Part shown: piece by piece, positions 4,440-10,919 of the stretch
Numbering within the stretch: the stretch's first letter is position 1
Layout: each line of letters opens with the position of its first letter
Assembly (NCBI GenBank): GCA_951801995.1
Contig: CATOOY010000038.1
Coordinates: 1 to 11,194, forward strand
Source: an uncultured Erysipelotrichaceae bacterium
GTDB taxonomy: Bacteria; Bacillota_I; Bacilli_A; RF39; UBA660
Length of the DNA stretch: 11,194 nt
Reading direction: 5' to 3'
Notes under the pieces: generated by a model
The model's database searches: none
The model's input: only the letters and a program-made list of their open reading frames with translations
Told to the model about the DNA's origin: nothing
Position numbers and translations under genes: made by a program

Positions 4440-7313
4440 ATGAAAAAGGAAATAAAAAAATTTTTATTTAATAATGGGACAACTTTGCTTATGATTATTT
4501 TAAGTATTTTTACTCTTATTATAGGAAGTATGACTATAGGACTTCTTTATGCTCTACTTTTTGTAGTTGCACTAAATCTCCTTTGGTTTCTTCCTAATTT
4601 TTTAAATATATGGAAACGAAAAAATCCAAAGATTCATTCTTATAAGGTTAGTAGTCGAGGTGATAGTATGAAAAATAAACCAGTAAAAACAAAGAAGAAA
4701 AAAGAAAACAAAAAAAAGACAAAGATTTGGAAAAAGATTTTATTAGGTCTTTTAATCCTTTTCATTATAGGATGTATACTTGGGATTGCTTTTATGTTTT
4801 ATATTGCAGCCCATGCTCCTAAATTTGATCCTGAACAGTTATATCATCAAGAATCTACTATCGTATATGATAAAGATGGAAATGTTTATGCAAAACTAGG
4901 GGCTGAAAAAAGAGAAATTATTCAATATAATCAAATGAGTGAACAACTTATTAATGCGATTGTTGCAACAGAAGATTCTAGATTTTTTACACATAATGGA
5001 TTTGATTTACCACGTTTTGCTGTTGCATCTGCGAAACAACTTTTAGGTCGTACAGATGCTGGTGGTGCTTCTACACTTACAATGCAAGTTGTTAAAAATC
5101 ATTTTACTTCTACAGAAGACAAAGGTATAAAAGGTATTATTCGTAAGTTTACTGATATTTATATGTCTATCTTTCAGGTAGAAAAAAAATATAGTAAGGA
5201 AGAGATTCTTGAATTTTATGCTAATTCTAACTATTTAGGTGGAGGAGCTTATGGTGTAGAACAAGCTTCGGTTAATTATTTTGGTAAACATGCAAAAGAT
5301 CTAAATGTTGCTGAATCTGCTTTGATTGCTGGACTTTTCCAAGCGCCTAATTATTTAGATCCTTATAATCATCCTGATCGTGCTGAAAAAAGAAGAAAAC
5401 TTGTTTTATCTTTAATGCAAAGACATGGTTATATTACTGAAAAAGAAAGAAAAGCTGCAGAAAAGCTTACTGTAGAAAAGTTACTTGTGGAAAAACAACA
5501 AAGTGATGATACAAAATACCAAGCTTTCCTAGATACTGTTGCTAGTGAGGTGGAGGAACTTACTGGTTTTGATCCTTATAGTACTGCAATGGAAATTTAT
5601 ACTACTATGGATAAAGAAAGACAAGATTCTATCAACGAGATTATGAATGGTACTGCTTATCATTGGGAAAATGATGTTGTAAATGCAGGTATTTCTGTAC
5701 TTGATATTCAAACTGGTGCTATTGTGGCAATTGGTGGAGGTAGAAATAAATCGGGTGCTAAGTCTTATAATACTGCTACTATGACAAAAAGGCAGATTGG
5801 TTCTACTGCTAAACCTCTTTATGATTATGGACCTGGAATGGAATTTGAAAATTGGTCTACTTATCAACCTTTTGTAGATGAACCTTATCATTATAGTGAT
5901 GGTGGAGAGGTTGGAAACTGGGATGGTGCTTACAAAGGATTTTTAACTTCTAGAGAAGCTATTATGGATTCTAGAAATATTCCTGCTTTAAAAGCATTCC
6001 AAGCCAATAAAAATAGTAATATTAAAAAATTCGTACAGGGTCTTGGTCTTTCACCTGAAGTGGCTTCTAATGGTACTTTACATGAGGCACATGCAATTGG
6101 TGGTTATAATGGGGAATCTCCTCTTTCGCTATCTGCTGCTTATGCCGCATTTGGAAATGGTGGATATTATAACAAACCTTATTCTTTTACTAAAGTAAAA
6201 CTTCGTAATTCTGATAAAGAATATACAAATAAACATGCTAAAAAAAGAGCTATGAGCGATTCTACTGCTTATATGATGACTGATATTTTAGTAGATACTT
6301 CTAAATCAGCACTTGGTAGATATTCTGATGTAAATGGTATTACTTATGCTGCTAAAACTGGTACTACTAACTTTACCAAAGAAACAAAACAAGCCAATGG
6401 TCTTTCATCGGATGCTATTAATGATTTATGGTGTATTGGTTATAGTCCTGAATATGCAATTGCTGTTTGGTATGGATACGATAAGATTTATAAAGATCAC
6501 TATACTCGTTTTGGTAATAGAGAACATACTCGTCTATTCCAAGCAGTTGCTAAAAAGATATTTACTACCAAAGGAGAGTTTAAAAAGCCTGATAGTGTAA
6601 GTGAAGTTACCATTGAATATGGTTCCAATCCAGCAAGACTTGCAAGTGATAGTACACCAGATAATTTAAAAACGGTTCAACTATTTAAAAAAGGAACAGA
6701 GCCTACAGAGATTTCAACTACGCATTTAAAATTAAAAGATGTTTCTGGTTTAACTGGAACTATAAAAAATGGAAAAGTTTCTATTTCATGGAATGCAGCT
6801 AGTGGAATTCATTCAAATACAAATAGTTATGGTGCACTTGGTTATGATATTTACCGAAATGAAAATGGCAATCTCGTTCATATTAAATTTACAACAGGTA
6901 CTAGTTTTTCAGAAACTTTAGGTGATAATCAAAAGTCTGTTACTTATGTAGTAAAAACTACTTATCAAAATAAAAAAGATTTTGCTAGTAAAGGCTCAAG
7001 TATTACTTTAAATGAGGCAGAAGTTATTGCTACTCCTGTTATTACACTTCTTGGGGATAATCCTTATATGATTCCTTCTAGTGTCACTACTTATAAAGAT
7101 CCTGGTATTAAGGTCACTGTTGGAAATAAAACACTAGATAGTAGTGAATACCAAATGTCATATGCTTTATCAAATGGGGCTAGTGTGGATTCTATTATGG
7201 GTCAAACTGGTGGAGAAGCACAGGTAGACTATACTGTTGTTTATAAAGTTATTTACAATGGAAAAACATATACAAAAAACAGACAAATTTCTATTATGAA
7301 TATAGGACCATAA
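4440..7313 (+). CDS. ponA: Bifunctional class A penicillin-binding protein (PBP1A) with extended N-terminus
   Basis: It polymerises and cross-links peptidoglycan outside the membrane. Residues 14-55 form two extra hydrophobic segments; 56-98 is a lysine-rich cytoplasmic linker and 99-123 the usual membrane anchor. The glycosyltransferase domain (about 135-310) has catalytic Glu178 in VATEDSRFF, then GGASTLTMQ (208-216) and YANSNYLGGGAYG. The transpeptidase has Ser455-Thr-Ala-Lys458, Ser511-Arg-Asn513 and Lys639-Thr-Gly641. A fibronectin III-like domain (about 765-858) and a DUF5011-like Ig-type domain (about 863-955, VITLLGDNPY and YKDPGIKV) follow. At 957 residues it is longer than typical PBP1A. 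Start 4440 uses GGAGG within recU. An internal ATG at 4668 with a strong RBS would give an 881-residue canonical form. Confidence 0.95.
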   Translation: MKKEIKKFLFNNGTTLLMIILSIFTLIIGSMTIGLLYALLFVVALNLLWFLPNFLNIWKRKNPKIHSYKVSSRGDSMKNKPVKTKKKKENKKKTKIWKKILLGLLILFIIGCILGIAFMFYIAAHAPKFDPEQLYHQESTIVYDKDGNVYAKLGAEKREIIQYNQMSEQLINAIVATEDSRFFTHNGFDLPRFAVASAKQLLGRTDAGGASTLTMQVVKNHFTSTEDKGIKGIIRKFTDIYMSIFQVEKKYSKEEILEFYANSNYLGGGAYGVEQASVNYFGKHAKDLNVAESALIAGLFQAPNYLDPYNHPDRAEKRRKLVLSLMQRHGYITEKERKAAEKLTVEKLLVEKQQSDDTKYQAFLDTVASEVEELTGFDPYSTAMEIYTTMDKERQDSINEIMNGTAYHWENDVVNAGISVLDIQTGAIVAIGGGRNKSGAKSYNTATMTKRQIGSTAKPLYDYGPGMEFENWSTYQPFVDEPYHYSDGGEVGNWDGAYKGFLTSREAIMDSRNIPALKAFQANKNSNIKKFVQGLGLSPEVASNGTLHEAHAIGGYNGESPLSLSAAYAAFGNGGYYNKPYSFTKVKLRNSDKEYTNKHAKKRAMSDSTAYMMTDILVDTSKSALGRYSDVNGITYAAKTGTTNFTKETKQANGLSSDAINDLWCIGYSPEYAIAVWYGYDKIYKDHYTRFGNREHTRLFQAVAKKIFTTKGEFKKPDSVSEVTIEYGSNPARLASDSTPDNLKTVQLFKKGTEPTEISTTHLKLKDVSGLTGTIKNGKVSISWNAASGIHSNTNSYGALGYDIYRNENGNLVHIKFTTGTSFSETLGDNQKSVTYVVKTTYQNKKDFASKGSSITLNEAEVIATPVITLLGDNPYMIPSSVTTYKDPGIKVTVGNKTLDSSEYQMSYALSNGASVDSIMGQTGGEAQVDYTVVYKVIYNGKTYTKNRQISIMNIGP
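4658..4670 (+). promoter_or_regulatory. Strong internal ribosome binding site and ATG within ponA
   Basis: AGGTGAT (4658-4664) lies three bases before an in-frame ATG (4668-4670, Met77 of the long form). The layout equals that at recU and at the small ORF before gpsB. A product starting here would begin with a lysine-rich tail directly before the membrane anchor, as PBP1A proteins usually do. Confidence 0.55.
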
Positions 7314-7337
7314 AAAGCTACATAAGTAGCTTTTTTT
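7313..7337 (+). terminator. Intrinsic terminator of recU-ponA
   Basis: AAAAGCTAC (7313-7321) and GTAGCTTTT (7326-7334) form a perfect 9-bp stem with an ATAA loop, followed by T to 7337. The hairpin starts at the last base of the ponA stop codon. The reverse strand has five T, so some bidirectional action is possible. Confidence 0.9.
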
Positions 7338-7341
7338 CTTT

Positions 7342-7377
7342 TAAAAAAAAATGTTTTTCAATTATGAAAACATTTTT
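7342..7377 (-). terminator. Intrinsic terminator of dnaD-nth
   Basis: AAAAATGTTTT (7347-7357) pairs perfectly with AAAACATTTTT (7367-7377) over a 9-nt loop. On the minus strand the hairpin begins six bases after the nth stop and runs into a T-run ending at 7343. With the ponA terminator it insulates the convergent genes. Confidence 0.8.
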
Positions 7378-7383
7378 ATATAG

Positions 7384-8007
7384 TTAATTTTTTTTACAAA
7401 TATCTTTTAAATGGCAATTATCACACATAGGACTTTGTGCTTTACAATGGTATCTTCCAAATAAAACAAGCTGATGATGTAATCTACATAGCTTTTCTTT
7501 TGGAAATTTTGTACTTAATTTTTTTTCTATTTCTAAAACATCATCTTTTTCATTTGCAAGTTTAAGTCTTTTTGATACTCTTGTTACATGTGTATCTACT
7601 GCAATACAAGGAACATTATATAAATTGGATAAAACAACATTGGTCGTTTTTCTTCCTACGCCACTTAGACTTTCTAAAAAGGCACGATCGTTTGGAACTT
7701 TTCCACCTATTTTTAAAAGTTCATCTGCTATTTTTCTTATATTTTGCGCTTTTTTTGTATAAGTTCCTATTGGTCTTATAATATCTTCTATTTCTTTCTG
7801 CTTTGCATCTTTTAAACTTTGTAAATCTGGGTATTTTTTAAATAATATCTCTGTTACCATATTAACTCTTTTATCTGTTGTTTGTGCAGAAAGCATAACA
7901 GCTAATAATAATTCATAGTCTTTTTCATAGTTTAATTCACATTTTGGGCTTGGAAAAAGCTCATCTAGATAATCCATAATTTTATTCGTTTTCATTAAGC
8001 CAGTCAT
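7384..8007 (-). CDS. nth: Endonuclease III (DNA glycosylase/AP lyase)
   Basis: Nth removes oxidised pyrimidines from DNA and nicks the resulting abasic site (base excision repair). The helix-hairpin-helix LSGVGRKTTNVVL contains the catalytic lysine (Lys120 with this start), followed by AVDTHVTRVSKRL with catalytic Asp138; both numbers coincide with E. coli Nth. The C-terminal iron-sulfur motif is complete: Cys-X6-Cys-X2-Cys-X5-Cys in HCKAQSPMCDNCHLKDIC. FGRYHCKAQSP is shared with B. subtilis. I chose the ATG at 8007 (207 residues), which places the N-terminus as in B. subtilis, with AAAGGA about 12 bases upstream; ATG 8019 and ATG 7995 are alternatives. The start overlaps the end of dnaD by 26 bp, so translation is coupled. 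The dnaD-nth pair is conserved in Bacilli. Confidence 0.95.
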   Translation of the reverse strand: MTGLMKTNKIMDYLDELFPSPKCELNYEKDYELLLAVMLSAQTTDKRVNMVTEILFKKYPDLQSLKDAKQKEIEDIIRPIGTYTKKAQNIRKIADELLKIGGKVPNDRAFLESLSGVGRKTTNVVLSNLYNVPCIAVDTHVTRVSKRLKLANEKDDVLEIEKKLSTKFPKEKLCRLHHQLVLFGRYHCKAQSPMCDNCHLKDICKKN

Positions 8008-8626
8008 ATTCAAATACATCTTCCTTTACTACATTCTTTTTTTCGTTAAATTCTCTATTATTTTTTTCTACATCTTCTTTGGTTTGTATTCCCTTTTTTT
8101 TCCATTCAAATAAAATTTTATCTATATAATTTAAACGGAATACTCCATTATAAACAGCTTCTTTTAATGCACAAATAATTAGTTGTTCACTAAAGTGGTT
8201 CTCTTGCCAACCTTTTATTATTTCAAATTCTATTGGCGATAATGTTCTTCCAAATTCTTTTTCAAACAAGTCAAAAAGATTGGATTTTTCTGTTATTTCT
8301 ACTTTGTCATTGATAATAAAGAAAGCAAGTTTATGATAAAGTGGATCTAGATTTATGATGTCTTCTCTTATGTTACCTGTTTTTTCTACTTCTATTTTTA
8401 ATATGTCTTTGCTGGATAAAGATTCTATTATTTCTAAAACATGCATTCTATTTATATTTAAATCATTTTCTACTTTTTTGGGATTAAATAACTTTTCTTC
8501 ATTCAATAAATAGCAAATGATAATAAATTCTTCTTCTGTTATTTTTAAATCTTTATAATGAAAAAGTAAAGTTCGTGGAATAATTATTTTATCATTTTTG
8601 AGTAAATCTATTACTTTTTCCATCAT
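7982..8626 (-). CDS. dnaD: DnaD-like replication initiation protein
   Basis: DnaD acts with DnaB and DnaI in loading the replicative helicase at oriC and at restarted forks in Firmicutes. The 214-residue product has an N-terminal winged-helix region (about 5-95) and a C-terminal DnaB_2-type domain (about 115-180). The latter ends in the family's signature helix, NYIDKILFEWKKKGIQ, which takes part in DNA binding. The tail is acidic and basic without predicted fold. The start is ATG 8626 behind AAAGGTGAT; the in-frame GTG at 8635 lies inside that RBS, and ATG 8623 is a near-equal alternative. It has its own strong promoter, and nth overlaps its 3' end. It is shorter than B. subtilis DnaD by a few residues only. 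Confidence 0.9.
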   Translation of the reverse strand: MMEKVIDLLKNDKIIIPRTLLFHYKDLKITEEEFIIICYLLNEEKLFNPKKVENDLNINRMHVLEIIESLSSKDILKIEVEKTGNIREDIINLDPLYHKLAFFIINDKVEITEKSNLFDLFEKEFGRTLSPIEFEIIKGWQENHFSEQLIICALKEAVYNGVFRLNYIDKILFEWKKKGIQTKEDVEKNNREFNEKKNVVKEDVFEYDWLNENE

Positions 8627-8643
8627 AGGTATCACCTTTTTTT

Positions 8644-8672
8644 ATTATAGATATATTTATTTATAAAGTCAA
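8644..8672 (-). promoter_or_regulatory. Strong sigma-A promoter of dnaD-nth
   Basis: On the minus strand, -35 TTGACT (8672-8667) and -10 TATAAT (8649-8644) are exactly 17 bp apart. Transcription near 8637 gives a leader of about 11 nt that begins at the RBS AAAGGTGAT (8639-8631). The -35 contains the TGA stop of the upstream gene. Confidence 0.8.
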
Positions 8673-9292
8673 GAAATCTGAAAATAATAGTTTGGCAACT
8701 TTATTACATTATAAGTATCTTTATGTAGTGTAAATAAGGTAAATTCTTTCTTTTTTATTTTATAAACATCTATCCAATGATTATAGAGTTCATTTTCAAA
8801 TGTAGAACTTAAGTCTTCATTATAAAAAGCTAGTTTAATTTTACTTTCAGAAAGACTTGTTTCATTTACAAAATAAATGTAATCACAATTTTGTATATTT
8901 CCTTCATAAAAAATGCAGAAATTTATATTTTCATTTGAAATTGTATAATTTTTATTATTTTTTTTAATATTAATATTTTCTATTTGTAAATTTTGCTCTT
9001 CTACTTTATTTTCCCCATTTATAATATCTGTATAACTATATGTAGGTTTTTCTTCTCCAAATCTTTCTAATATTTTTTGAGGATTTTCTTTTCCATAGAT
9101 TGGTAATATAATAGAATTTTCTTTTGTTTTTATTAATAAAAAACTACTTTTATTCATTGGTATAAAGACAATTCCTATTTCTTCTTCTTGCAATTTTAAA
9201 TCTATTTTCTCTATAAATGCATTTTCTACTTTTCCTTTATAGGTAAGAAGTGAAAAAGCAAATAAAAAGAGAATTATTATTACTTTTTTCAT
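8669..9292 (-). CDS. Unknown exported or membrane-anchored protein
   Basis: I do not recognise this 207-residue product. It starts MKK followed by a hydrophobic stretch (about 4-17, VIIILFLFAFSLL), which is a signal peptide or membrane anchor; there is no lipobox cysteine. The rest is rich in Asn, Lys, Glu and Ile with alternating beta-type segments (IGIVFIPMNKSSFLLIKTKE, ENSIILPIYG), suggesting a small extracellular beta-rich domain. Two cysteines close together (NFCIFYEGNIQNCDYIYF) could form a disulfide. The start is supported by AGGGTG five bases before the ATG and TATAGT just upstream. It lies 34 bp after cca and directly before dnaD, and its TGA stop sits in the dnaD -35. The ORF is real, but its function cannot be read from context. 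Confidence 0.75.
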   Translation of the reverse strand: MKKVIIILFLFAFSLLTYKGKVENAFIEKIDLKLQEEEIGIVFIPMNKSSFLLIKTKENSIILPIYGKENPQKILERFGEEKPTYSYTDIINGENKVEEQNLQIENINIKKNNKNYTISNENINFCIFYEGNIQNCDYIYFVNETSLSESKIKLAFYNEDLSSTFENELYNHWIDVYKIKKKEFTLFTLHKDTYNVIKLPNYYFQIS

Positions 9293-9326
9293 ACATACAC
9301 CCTACTATAGTTTATGAAAAAAATGT

Positions 9327-10388
9327 CTAATTATTATAATTCTCTACTATATAATTTTTAATTCTATCTGGTTCATTTAAAAGTTCTTTTGTTAGAATTT
9401 TTGACAAGATATCTGCTTTAATTTGTGTAATAGGATACTTGTTTTCTAAAAGAAAGGGAATGTCTAATTTTATTTCTTCTTTTTTTTGAATTGGTAAGGC
9501 ATCCTTTTTTTCTTTTATTTCTATATAAGGTATTTTTTTTAACTCACATATTGCCTTTATTTCTTCTAAGGTAGCGTAAAATAGAGTTTCTTCTGTAAAA
9601 TCAGATTGCATTAATATTTCTAATCTTTTTATTTTTTTTAATTCTTCTTTTGTGAGTGGATAACTTGTATAATCTAATTGCATCCATATTGCATCTAAAT
9701 AGTCTGTTATAGTAATATCTAAAGGGACACCAAAGTAGGTGTGTAACTTAAATCTATCTATTTGTTCTATGGTATAAACTGGATCTGCTTGTAACATTTT
9801 ATTTAATTCTTCTTTTCTTCTTTGATAAGACAATGTATCTATTAAGAAAGAACATTGCTCTAATGCTTTGGCAAGTGTTTCTTCTATTTCAAAATGATGG
9901 GTTACAGATAATCGAATGGCACGCAAAATACGAAGTGCATCTTCTTCTAATCTTGTGTTTGGGTTTCCTATTGCTCTTATGACTTTTTTTTCTAAGTCTT
10001 CTATTCCGTTATGAAAGGATATATATTTACCATCTTTATCCATATAAATAGAGTTAATTGTAAAGTCTCTTCTTTTACTATCTTGTTTTATATTTTTCGC
10101 ATACTTTATTTCTTTTGGATAACGGTTTTTTATATATTTCCCTTCTTTTCTAAAGGGACTAATTTCAAATAAATAGTTTTCTAATCTAAATCTTAAACAA
10201 TTGTATTCTATTTGATATGGTATATCTTTAAATATTTCTTTTAAATCTTCTATTTTGGCACTTGTAGCCATATCTACATCTAAACTTTCTTTTTTTAGAT
10301 ATAGATCTCTTACATATCCTCCTACTAGGTAGGCTTCAAATCCTGCTTCTATTATTTTATTTAATATGTTTTGTACAATTTCTGACAT
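9327..10388 (-). CDS. cca: CCA tRNA nucleotidyltransferase
   Basis: This class II nucleotidyltransferase adds or repairs the 3' CCA of tRNAs without a template. The 353-residue product shows motif A, LVGGYVRDLYL (21-31), with metal-binding Asp37 and Asp39 in LDVDMAT. RRDFTINSI (106-114) is next, then the nucleotide-selecting motif EEDALRILRAIRL (148-160) with Asp150 and Arg153. The C-terminal half is helical and somewhat shorter than in B. subtilis (about 400 residues). An A-adding or poly(A) polymerase cannot be excluded by sequence alone, but the family in Bacilli is CCA-adding. The ATG at 10388 places motif A as in homologues, so it should be right. However it lies only three bases after the T-run of the hup terminator and has no well-spaced RBS. 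It stops with TAG. Confidence 0.93.
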   Translation of the reverse strand: MSEIVQNILNKIIEAGFEAYLVGGYVRDLYLKKESLDVDMATSAKIEDLKEIFKDIPYQIEYNCLRFRLENYLFEISPFRKEGKYIKNRYPKEIKYAKNIKQDSKRRDFTINSIYMDKDGKYISFHNGIEDLEKKVIRAIGNPNTRLEEDALRILRAIRLSVTHHFEIEETLAKALEQCSFLIDTLSYQRRKEELNKMLQADPVYTIEQIDRFKLHTYFGVPLDITITDYLDAIWMQLDYTSYPLTKEELKKIKRLEILMQSDFTEETLFYATLEEIKAICELKKIPYIEIKEKKDALPIQKKEEIKLDIPFLLENKYPITQIKADILSKILTKELLNEPDRIKNYIVENYNN

Positions 10389-10391
10389 AGT

Positions 10392-10413
10392 AAAAAAAGG
10401 CCTTTTGCCTTTT
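10392..10413 (-). terminator. hup terminator, directly before the cca start
   Basis: On the minus strand AAAAGGC (10413-10407) pairs with GCCTTTT (10401-10395) over the loop AAAAG, followed by T to 10392. The hairpin starts within the hup TAA stop codon. The cca ATG follows at 10388, so cca must be expressed by read-through or from a start site within this region. Confidence 0.8.
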
Positions 10414-10684
10414 AGTTCACTGCATCTTTTAATTTAGAACCAGCTTTAATAGAAACAGTTGTACAAGCAGCTATTTTTAAAGTTTCTCCTGTTCTTGGAT
10501 TTCTTCCTTCTCTAGCAGCTCTTTCTTTTGTTGTGAATGTTGCGAATCCAGTAAGAGTTACTTTACCTTCATTTTTTAATCCTTCTACAATTCCATTCAT
10601 CATTGCTTCTAAAGCTCTTCCAGCATCTGCTTTTGTTAATCCTGCTTCTTCTGCAATGTAAGTTACTAAATCACTTTTTGACAT
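10412..10684 (-). CDS. hup: DNA-binding protein HU
   Basis: HU is the small histone-like protein that bends and compacts DNA as a dimer. The 90-residue product is full length. It begins with MSKSDLVTYIAEEAGLTKAD, has the hydrophobic core segment VTLTGFATFTTKERAAREGRN, and carries the RNPRTGE tip of the DNA-binding arm (61-67), where the proline intercalates into DNA. The C-terminal helix ends in AGSKLKDAVN. A cysteine in the returning arm (IAACTTVSIKAG) replaces the usual Ala-Ser or Ala-Lys sequence. The RBS GGGAGGT lies eight bases upstream of the ATG. It is monocistronic by its signals, with a promoter at 10731-10759 and a terminator at its stop codon. The cca gene follows. Confidence 0.97.
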   Translation of the reverse strand: MSKSDLVTYIAEEAGLTKADAGRALEAMMNGIVEGLKNEGKVTLTGFATFTTKERAAREGRNPRTGETLKIAACTTVSIKAGSKLKDAVN

Positions 10685-10730
10685 AATAATTACCTCCCTA
10701 TATCTGTCATAAGCTTTCTATCTTGCTTAC

Positions 10731-10759
10731 ATTCTAAGGATATCATTTTTACTTGATAA
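10731..10759 (-). promoter_or_regulatory. Candidate hup promoter
   Basis: On the minus strand TTATCA (10759-10754, four of six) and TAGAAT (10736-10731, five of six) are 17 bp apart. The leader would be about 40 nt. Just upstream, ACTTG and CAAGT form a 5-bp inverted repeat overlapping the -35. The remaining stretch to 10890 is AT-rich, with no ORF or RNA I can support. Confidence 0.45.
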
Positions 10760-10886
10760 ATGCAAGTATTTTGGGGGTTTTTTTTGTATTTTTTTGTTTT
10801 TACAGCTAGGTATTTTCTTTATATAAATATTAAAATGATAACTTTTCTAGTTTAAAGCTTTTTTAACTATTTTTAGACATAAAATT

Positions 10887-10918
10887 AAAAGAAAACATCT
10901 ATTTCTTTTAGATGTTTT
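10887..10918 (-). terminator. Terminator of the right-edge gene
   Basis: AAAACATCT (10892-10900) and AGATGTTTT (10910-10918) form a perfect 9-bp stem with a 9-nt loop, placed one base after the stop codon of the minus-strand gene. On the minus strand it is followed by C and four T (10891-10887). Confidence 0.7.
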
Positions 10919-10919
10919 T

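Noticed and set aside
5529..5891. 120-codon minus-strand ORF within ponA
   Set aside because: It is a shadow of the ponA transpeptidase coding sequence, without RBS and with an unnatural composition.
6334..6600. 88-codon plus-strand ORF in another frame of ponA
   Set aside because: It overlaps the KTG-containing part of the transpeptidase domain and has no initiation signal.
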